Positions 12,161-13,938 of a DNA stretch of 13,938 bases are shown piece after piece. Both the position numbers and the translations under genes were made by a program. Below the pieces are notes generated by a model, which saw nothing but the letters and a program-made list of their open reading frames with translations, was not told where the DNA came from and did no database searches. The number at the start of each line of letters is the position of its first letter. Within the stretch, counting starts at the first letter, position 1. This stretch comes from 66-474 sp036759545 (lineage in GTDB: Bacteria > Pseudomonadota > Gammaproteobacteria > Xanthomonadales > Rhodanobacteraceae): the NCBI GenBank assembly GCA_036759545.1, contig DAIOUL010000065.1, forward strand, positions 1-13,938. The letters are read 5' to 3'.

Positions 12161-13483
12161 TTAGTTCGATTTCAACTGCCACGCCGGTTGCACGCGCGAT
12201 GCACGATAGGTCGGATACAACGCGGCGAGTACGCTCGCTACTATCGCAACGATCAAGGTCGTGAGCAGCAGCGATGCATCCAGCCGCGCGAGGTCGGCGA
12301 TCGACTTCGGCAGCACGAGTCCGACCATCACGATCCCGAGTCCGGTCAACACGAGACCGAGAATTCCGCCGGCCACGCCGATCACGCCTGCTTCGGTGAG
12401 GAATTGCGCGTAGATCGCCAAGCGTGGCGCGCCCAACGCACGCCGCACGCCGATCTCGCTCGAGCGGCGCAGGAACTTCGCCAGCAGCAACCCGGCGGTG
12501 TTGACCAGGCAGACGATCAGCAATCCGAACGCAACCAGCAGCGACACGCGCGTGTCACTGGGCACAACGTGCTCATAGTCGAGCCACGTCACCAGATTTT
12601 TCAGATCGACGTTGGGCGCCCAGGATGGATAGCGTTCCCGGGCGAAGCCTTGCAGATAATTCTTGTAGCGTTGCACCGCGGCGGCATCGTCCAGTTGCAC
12701 CATGTAGGCGATCCAGACGCAAGTGGAGTGCGTGAACCCTACGAATCCGGGTTGTTCCGGCGATTTGTAGCAACTGGTATTGCCGTTTTGCGCCATCTGT
12801 GCCGCGATCGCAGTGTTGAACGGCAGGAACAGATCCTGCCCGTTGCTGTCGAAGCCGCCGGCTCCGGTATTCACGACATCGTAGAAGCGCGGCTGCGGAT
12901 TCCAGCGATCCAGCACGCCCACCACGCGATACTCGCGGCCCTCGATGTTGAGCGTCTTGCCGACGCTGTTGCCGCCGCCGAAAACCCGGCGATTGAGCCG
13001 ATCGCCGAGCACCACGACCTGAGCGCGGTTCGCATCGTCGCCTGCGTTCCAGCCGCTGCCGTACCGGAACGGCACGTCGAGCATCGGGAAGAACTCGCTA
13101 TACACAGCTTCGCCGGTCGCATTGATCGGATGCTTGCCGGGCTGTTGCGGCACCACGGAGGGAGAGATTTGATACATCGCCGATTGCAAGGCTGCCCGAT
13201 GGTCGGCCATCAGCGCCATCGCGTCGGGATAGTCGAGCTGATCCGGCGGTCCCTGATCGCTGCCGGGCCCACTTCGCTTCGTACCCGGACCCCACATGTC
13301 GATCTGCGGCACGTAGAGCTTCGACGATTTCCACGGGATCGGATCGCCCGACACCGCGCGGAACACCGACCAGGTGGTCATCGACGCGGCCACGCCGAAA
13401 CCGATCGTGAGGATCATCAGCGCGGTGAGTCCGGGTGAGCGTTTCAGGCTGCGCAGGGCGAGGTCGAGGTAGTAGCGGAACAT
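12161..13483 (-). CDS. FtsX/MacB-type ABC permease, A-type, first copy
   Basis: This encodes 440 residues. It shows the A-type layout: a membrane helix at ~18-40 (LTALMILTIGFGVAASM), a periplasmic domain with VFRAVSGDPIP, FGGGNSVGKTL and RVVGVLDRWNPQPRFY, then an FtsX domain with RRSSEIGVRRALGAPRLAIY and three C-terminal helices. Cys238 and Cys255 (TSC...STCVWI) match the pair in the 9259-10572 protein. The two proteins share N- and C-terminal stretches (VQPAWQLKSN versus VQPAWHLKTN), so they are paralogues. ATG 13483 is chosen for its good ribosome site (GGAG seven bases upstream) and its agreement with the paralogue's start; an in-frame extension to 13561 runs through repeats. No ATPase motif is present, so a separate ATP-binding subunit is needed. 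Confidence 0.93.
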   Translation of the reverse strand: MFRYYLDLALRSLKRSPGLTALMILTIGFGVAASMTTWSVFRAVSGDPIPWKSSKLYVPQIDMWGPGTKRSGPGSDQGPPDQLDYPDAMALMADHRAALQSAMYQISPSVVPQQPGKHPINATGEAVYSEFFPMLDVPFRYGSGWNAGDDANRAQVVVLGDRLNRRVFGGGNSVGKTLNIEGREYRVVGVLDRWNPQPRFYDVVNTGAGGFDSNGQDLFLPFNTAIAAQMAQNGNTSCYKSPEQPGFVGFTHSTCVWIAYMVQLDDAAAVQRYKNYLQGFARERYPSWAPNVDLKNLVTWLDYEHVVPSDTRVSLLVAFGLLIVCLVNTAGLLLAKFLRRSSEIGVRRALGAPRLAIYAQFLTEAGVIGVAGGILGLVLTGLGIVMVGLVLPKSIADLARLDASLLLTTLIVAIVASVLAALYPTYRASRVQPAWQLKSN

Positions 13484-13502
13484 GGGATTACTCCGTGGTG
13501 GA

Positions 13503-13592
13503 CTCCCTCCCTTCAAGGAGAGGGCCGGGTGGGGATGGTTTTTTTTTATCCGCACACCCATCCCGACCTAAATCCCCCTTGAAGGGGGAGGA
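13503..13592. repeat. Head-to-head palindromic repeat pair with a T9/A9 centre
   Basis: Unit one (13503-13538) is CTCCCTCCCTTCAAGGAGAGGG plus CCGGGTGGGGATGG. Unit two (13555-13592) is the inverted form: CACCCATCCC, then TCCCCCTTGAAGGGGGA. Between them is a run of nine T (13539-13547). The pair lies between the small-protein gene and permease A. A hairpin followed by T-run reads toward the + strand, but no + strand gene ends here, so it is called a repeat rather than a terminator. Confidence 0.83.
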
Positions 13593-13598
13593 CTTCCA

Positions 13599-13910
13599 TC
13601 AGCTCTTGCTCGCCCGTATCGCCGCTGCACCGAAGCTGTAGTACGGCATGTCCAGCGCGACGCCGCCGCCGGTTTGCGCATCGCCGGCTTTCGCCTGCGG
13701 CTGCGCGTGGCGCGACATGCCGATCTGCTCCAGTTGCTCGCGTGTGGGATGCACGGTGATCGCCGGCAATGTGTGCACGGCTTCCAGCTCGGCCTGCGGC
13801 GCGAGCAAGGTTTCGCTGGCCGACGCATTGGCCCAGGCGCGGATGCCGGCCACGGCTCCGCTGGCGATCAGCACGGCTCCGATGATTGCGGTCAGCTTGT
13901 TGGTATCCAT
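13599..13910 (-). CDS. Small exported or membrane-anchored protein of the transporter cluster
   Basis: This encodes 103 residues. Residues ~7-25 are hydrophobic after a Lys (NKLTAIIGAVLIASGAVAGI), giving a signal peptide or single membrane anchor, and the rest would be periplasmic. The mature part carries ITVHPTREQLEQIG, a Gln/Ala-rich stretch and a C-terminal aromatic patch (DMPYYSFG). I do not recognise a domain. ATG 13910 has AGGAGAAGG closely upstream. It is the first gene of the minus-strand cluster in this window and lies 115 bases before permease A, separated by the palindromic pair. It might be an accessory, substrate-binding or regulatory subunit; this is inferred from position only. 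An overlapping minus-strand ORF in another frame is Arg/Ser-rich and rejected. Confidence 0.75.
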   Translation of the reverse strand: MDTNKLTAIIGAVLIASGAVAGIRAWANASASETLLAPQAELEAVHTLPAITVHPTREQLEQIGMSRHAQPQAKAGDAQTGGGVALDMPYYSFGAAAIRASKS

Positions 13911-13938
13911 GGTCCTTCTCCTGCGAATGACCCCTGAA

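Noticed and set aside
13525..13548. Rho-independent terminator from a hairpin followed by nine T
   Set aside because: It reads on the + strand where no gene ends, and the T-run is the centre of a larger inverted repeat pair.

Overview
The window reads as chromosomal DNA of a GC-rich gammaproteobacterium, most likely Xanthomonadales/Lysobacterales and perhaps Rhodanobacteraceae. This is inferred from overall protein style, the FtsX-like permease pairs next to an NtrY/NtrC-type two-component system, and intergenic repeats of the TGTAGGAGCGCGCCTG and GTCATTCC...GGAATGAC kinds. No rRNA or tRNA gene is present to fix the taxon. No gene-free stretch exceeds 300 bases; the longest, 11892-12160, is filled with hairpin repeats.

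Region 1 (1-1807) is the distal end of an integron gene-cassette array. Four complete cassettes, all with + strand genes, are each closed by an attC recombination site (239-328, 685-742, 1198-1288, 1750-1807). The window starts exactly on a cassette core site (GTTAGCC). The cassette genes encode a small protein with a C-terminal membrane segment, a coiled-coil/zinc-ribbon protein, a secreted DUF4431-like protein and a four-helix membrane protein. No integrase is visible; by polarity it should lie to the left, if it exists. The last attC abuts a minus-strand MOSC-domain gene and supplies its stop codon.

Region 2 (1795-4972) is ordinary chromosome. It holds the MOSC gene (minus strand) and a divergent, closely spaced + strand set: a MAPEG membrane protein, a GNAT acetyltransferase, a secreted YCII-like protein and two VOC/glyoxalase-fold proteins. 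The theme looks like small-molecule or electrophile detoxification, but this is inferred from families only.

Region 3 (5026-13910) is a long minus-strand cluster read right to left: a small exported or anchored protein, FtsX/MacB-type permease A, permease B, a second A-type permease, a second B-type permease, an NtrC-family response regulator and an NtrY-like histidine kinase. The four permeases are two copies of an A+B pair, pointing to a tandem segmental duplication. No ATP-binding subunit or periplasmic adaptor is in the window; they probably lie upstream, beyond the right edge. A family of palindromic repeats (core CCTCCCCTTCAAGGGGAGG, tail GGGTGGGGATGG) sits in three gaps of this cluster, twice as head-to-head pairs. 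A composite hairpin element with 8-bp terminal inverted repeats fills the gap between the first A and B genes. The likely logic is a regulated envelope export or stress-response system whose kinase senses a membrane signal and whose sigma-54 activator controls the transporter genes.
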